Shown: in pieces, positions 61,859 to 64,000 of the stretch | How the letters are laid out: the number at the start of each line of letters is the position of its first letter | Numbering within the stretch: position 1 is the first letter of the stretch | Assembly: GCA_016868815.1 (NCBI GenBank) | Contig: VGFQ01000003.1 | Location: forward strand, 297,232-361,231 | Direction: 5' to 3' | DNA from: Bacteroidota bacterium | Lineage (GTDB): Bacteria > Bacteroidota > Bacteroidia > Chitinophagales > Chitinophagaceae | Length of the DNA: 64,000 nucleotides | Notes under the pieces: model-generated | Told to the model about the DNA's origin: nothing | Seen by the model: the letters and a program-made list of their open reading frames with translations, nothing else | Databases searched by the model: none | Position numbers and translations under genes: made by a program

Positions 61859-62163
61859 AGTCTACTGATATAATAGATAGATATTCCCTTCCTATTTTGG
61901 GTGCTAAGTCATGTACTATGTCATTAAGACAGGGAGACCTCGCGCCCGACTTCACCATCATCTCTAACAAAGATCGTCAGGTGGCCAGCCACCACCCAGT
62001 CCCCATTGCCTGTGCAGCCGATCGACACACACTGCCAGCACCTTCACCAGACGCTGGTTAAAGGCCTATTTGAGAGCGGCGGTCTGGCCGGGCTCGGAGG
62101 TACATTCCTTTCATGACTTGATCCATCCCAATGCATCAGACAGCTTCTAGGTTTTGGCGGCCG
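61859..62163. other. Region between dinB and the RluA-type gene
   Basis: 305 bases without an intact gene. It holds the remnant of a peroxiredoxin gene (61918-62150) and, just before it, a promoter-like TATTTTGG. Confidence 0.55.
61918..62150 (+). pseudogene. Decayed 1-Cys peroxiredoxin (Prx6-type) gene
   Basis: A 47-codon frame from ATG 61918 starts MSLRQGDLAPDFTIISNKD, closely resembling the N-terminus of Prx6-type peroxiredoxins (MSLRLGDxAPDFTxxS). Further on in that frame, VPIACAADRH is a weak echo of the FPIIADADRK segment. In another frame, 62115-62150 reads DLIHPNASDSF, matching the DMIHPNASDT motif. The catalytic-Cys region (PVCTTE) and the C-terminal third are missing. The family is ~210 residues, and only scattered pieces remain in shifted frames, so this is a relic with internal deletions. 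Confidence 0.6.
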
Positions 62164-62883
62164 TCACAGCCGCTGCCATTTCCTTAGCTGCCGCAGACAG
62201 GCGTCTAGATCTCGCGGGAGCGGGGCTTCTATCTGCAGTGGTTGGCCCGACAGGTCTGAGACCCGAAGCCGCCATGCGTGCAGCCCCAGCCGGTCGAGTA
62301 TCGGACGTTCTGCGGGCTCGGTGCCGGAAGGCTTATAATGTTTTTTGATGCTGGAGAGCAGGACAGGCTCCCCTGTCCCGTAGAGTGGGTCGCAAACGAT
62401 GGGGTGTCCTGCATGGGAAAGGTGTACCCGGATCTGATGGGTTCTTCCCGTCTCGATGTCGATCGAAAGCCAGCTGAAGCGACCCCAGCGTTCTAGGGTG
62501 GTGCTATGGGTGAGGGCTGGCTTGCCGTGACGACTTACCCGCATCTTTCCTTTCTGCGTGGGGTGCTCCTCGAGGGGTTCCTGAAAGCTGGCCTGATCGG
62601 CGGCTACCCTTCCGATGACTAGACCAAGATAAGTTTTCTGTACCAGCCGCTCTTCGAACTGCTGGGTGAGGAAACGCTGGGCTTGCAGGTGACGGGCAAA
62701 GATGAGTAGGCCGCTGGTATCCTTATCGATCCGGTGTACAGTAAATACTTCTCCGTAGAGTTGCTGTAGCTGTCCGCGTACAGAGGCTAGAGCGGCGTCG
62801 AAACGGTCGGGAAGGGTTAGCATCCCGGAAGGTTTGGCGACGACCACCAGGTCGTCCGTCTCCAGTAGGATCTCCAAGGTCAT
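62164..62883 (-). CDS. RluA-family pseudouridine synthase
   Basis: A 239-residue RNA pseudouridine synthase. The catalytic Asp is in VHRIDKDTSGLLIFARH; KPSGMLTLP, YLGLVIGRV and the C-terminal ETGRTHQIRVHLSHAGHPIVCDPLYG are further family motifs. There is no S4 domain, as in RluC/TruC/RluA-like small members, so the target uridine is not fixed. It overlaps the upstream RluB-type gene in an ATGA junction, so the two synthases are coupled. Confidence 0.92.
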   Translation of the reverse strand: MTLEILLETDDLVVVAKPSGMLTLPDRFDAALASVRGQLQQLYGEVFTVHRIDKDTSGLLIFARHLQAQRFLTQQFEERLVQKTYLGLVIGRVAADQASFQEPLEEHPTQKGKMRVSRHGKPALTHSTTLERWGRFSWLSIDIETGRTHQIRVHLSHAGHPIVCDPLYGTGEPVLLSSIKKHYKPSGTEPAERPILDRLGLHAWRLRVSDLSGQPLQIEAPLPRDLDACLRQLRKWQRL

Positions 62884-63860
62884 AGTGATGCGTCAGGTCG
62901 TGCTTTGCGGATGAACGACTTGTTGAGGAACTTGAGGAGTCGCACTTCTTTCTCATGCAGGAACCGCCACTTGCCCCGGTCTACATTTTTCTTGGTGAGG
63001 TTGGCGAAGACGACTCGGTCGAGGTTCAGCACATCATACCCCAAGGCTTCGAAGAGACGTCTTACGATGCGGTTCCGTCCGCTATGGATTTCTATGCCGA
63101 CGATTGACCGGTCTTTGGCTTCGGGATGCGCCAAGGCATCCACCTGGACAGGGCCGTCTTCCAGGGTTACTCCTGCGAGGATTTTCTCAAAGTCGGCTTT
63201 CGACAGGGGCTTGTCCAGCCGTACTTCGTAGGTCTTCCTCACTTCATAGCTTGGGTGGCTTAGTTTTTGGGCGAGCTCGCCGTCGTTCGTGAGCAGCAGC
63301 ACGCCGGTGGTGTTGCGGTCGAGGCGACCGACGGGAAAGATGCGCTCTGGGGAGGCGTTGCGGACGATGTCGAGGACGGTCTTGCGGCCGTGGGTGTCGG
63401 AGGCTGTCGTGATGCAGTCTTTAGGCTTGTTGAGCAGGATGTATACCAGGTTCCGGGCGGGGAAGACCTTTTTACCATTGACGGTGACGCTGTCGGTTTC
63501 AGTCATCTTATAACCCGGCTCTAATACAGGTGTACCATTGACTTTTACCTTTCCGTCGCGCACTAAAGCGGCGGCATCTCTCCGGGAGCAGACGCCGCAG
63601 TGGGCGATGTACTTGTTCAGGGGCATCTTCTCCTCCGCCTTCTGGGTTCGGAGGATCTGAGGCCTAGCGTATGGTCCCGTGCCAGAGGCTGCGGGGCTGC
63701 CCTCGGTCCTCACATCGCGGTGTGACGGTCGCTGGCGGCGCAGCTCGATCGCATCGGATTTAGCCTTCTTTACCCTACGCTTCTCTTGCCGCGCCTCTTC
63801 TTTGATGACGCTGCCTTTTTTCCGAGTGATGAATTTGTCGAAACCGCTGGTCTTGGGCAT
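62880..63860 (-). CDS. RluB/RsuA-type pseudouridine synthase with basic N-terminal extension
   Basis: A 326-residue rRNA pseudouridine synthase. After a highly basic extension (about 1-75, for example RKKGSVIKEEARQEKRRVKKAKSDAIELRRQR) comes an S4 domain (MPLNKYIAHCGVCSRRDAAALVRDGKVKVNG). The catalytic domain has the active Asp in PVGRLDRNTTGVLLLTNDGEL and ends with GIEIHSGRNRIVRRLFEALGYDV. RluB (U2605 of 23S rRNA) is the likeliest member. The ATG at 63860 is chosen; the longer upstream frame reads across the intergenic region into rlmN. Confidence 0.92.
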   Translation of the reverse strand: MPKTSGFDKFITRKKGSVIKEEARQEKRRVKKAKSDAIELRRQRPSHRDVRTEGSPAASGTGPYARPQILRTQKAEEKMPLNKYIAHCGVCSRRDAAALVRDGKVKVNGTPVLEPGYKMTETDSVTVNGKKVFPARNLVYILLNKPKDCITTASDTHGRKTVLDIVRNASPERIFPVGRLDRNTTGVLLLTNDGELAQKLSHPSYEVRKTYEVRLDKPLSKADFEKILAGVTLEDGPVQVDALAHPEAKDRSIVGIEIHSGRNRIVRRLFEALGYDVLNLDRVVFANLTKKNVDRGKWRFLHEKEVRLLKFLNKSFIRKARPDASL

Positions 63861-63879
63861 GTGGGGTTGTTGGCAGGGT

Positions 63880-64000
63880 TCAGAAGGCCTGAGTGTCCTT
63901 GTTGGCGAGTTGACCGCAGGCGGCATCAATGTCGCGGCCACGGCTCCTGCGCAGGCGTACGTTGACACGGTTCATCTCCAGCTGTGCCATGAAGGTGGCC
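63880..64000 (-). CDS. rlmN: RlmN, C-terminal end (cut by window edge)
   Basis: Only the last ~40 codons are present, too short to stand out as an ORF. The minus strand reads FMAQLEMNRVNVRLRRSRGRDIDAACGQLANKDTQAF and stops at 63882-63880. The segment RRSRGRDIDAACGQLA is the C-terminal signature of the radical-SAM dual-specificity RNA methyltransferase RlmN (23S A2503 and tRNA A37), including the Cys that forms the methyl-transfer intermediate. It lies 19 bases upstream of the RluB-type gene on the same strand. Confidence 0.9.
   Translation of the reverse strand, partial: ATFMAQLEMNRVNVRLRRSRGRDIDAACGQLANKDTQAF

Noticed and set aside
1..64000. Mobile elements, prophage or CRISPR arrays
   Set aside because: No transposase, integrase, phage structural gene or regularly spaced direct repeats are visible anywhere in the window.

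Overview
The window is a chromosomal segment of a Bacteroidota bacterium, most likely of the Chitinophagia/Sphingobacteriia side. The grounds are: a 290-residue primary sigma factor without region 1.1; recurrent promoter-like TAnnTTTG elements, often with TTG 19-21 bases upstream; a type IX secretion C-terminal domain on a DUF1501 protein; RNase Y, DUF4254, DUF3127, DUF2490, DUF1080 and bactofilin families; and few Shine-Dalgarno sequences. GC is moderately high, except for an AT-rich pocket near 21.0-22.3 kb. Almost everything is single-copy housekeeping or cell-envelope DNA. I see no prophage, insertion sequence or CRISPR array.

Layout. 0-7.5 kb: the end of a division/cell-wall cluster, ftsW(partial)-murG-murC-ftsQ-ftsA-ftsZ, with overlapping starts and stops. 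7.5-17.1 kb: an epimerase gene, then a long minus-strand run: lytic transglycosylase, gatA, tatA, rplS, rny, zapA, a small uncertain ORF, a coiled-coil ZapB-like gene and pheT. 17.1-21 kb: a divergent promoter region with DnaA-box-like sites, then dnaB, a secreted lipase-like protein and rsmE. 21-23 kb: an AT-rich stretch with a glycosyltransferase-like gene and a DUF4254 gene. 23-29.7 kb: TerC-family protein and pyrD (minus), thiolase, and a DUF1800/DUF1501 pair (plus). 29.8-36 kb: three ABC transporter genes, a COG2509 flavoprotein and a DUF3127 protein (all minus). 36-41.1 kb: a split 5'-nucleotidase, dnaA, tRNA-Ser, bactofilin and tRNA-Pro. 41.3-49.7 kb: a DUF1080/oxidoreductase pair, homoserine dehydrogenase, a lipoprotein joining a cytochrome-c-like segment to a PHM-like copper monooxygenase domain, an aldose epimerase, two envelope proteins and an S4 protein. 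49.7-57 kb: DPP-IV-type peptidase, M20 dipeptidase, Tat-exported superoxide dismutase coupled to an LptF/LptG permease, an orphan gene and a START-like protein. 57-64 kb: rpoD, ffh, rpsP, rimM, dinB, a decayed peroxiredoxin, two pseudouridine synthases and the end of rlmN.

How it fits together. The dcw cluster and the pheT-coiled-coil-zapA run supply divisome parts. dnaA and dnaB lie about 20 kb apart, and the site cluster before dnaB could be an origin or a DnaA-controlled promoter. ffh-rpsP-rimM and the rluB/rluA/rlmN run serve ribosome biogenesis and protein targeting. TatA is encoded here, and four proteins in the window carry Tat-like leaders. The most distinctive items are the cytochrome/copper-monooxygenase lipoprotein, the split 5'-nucleotidase, the palindromic region before the thiolase gene, the DnaA-box cluster and the peroxiredoxin relic. 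No wholly new multi-gene system could be demonstrated from sequence alone.
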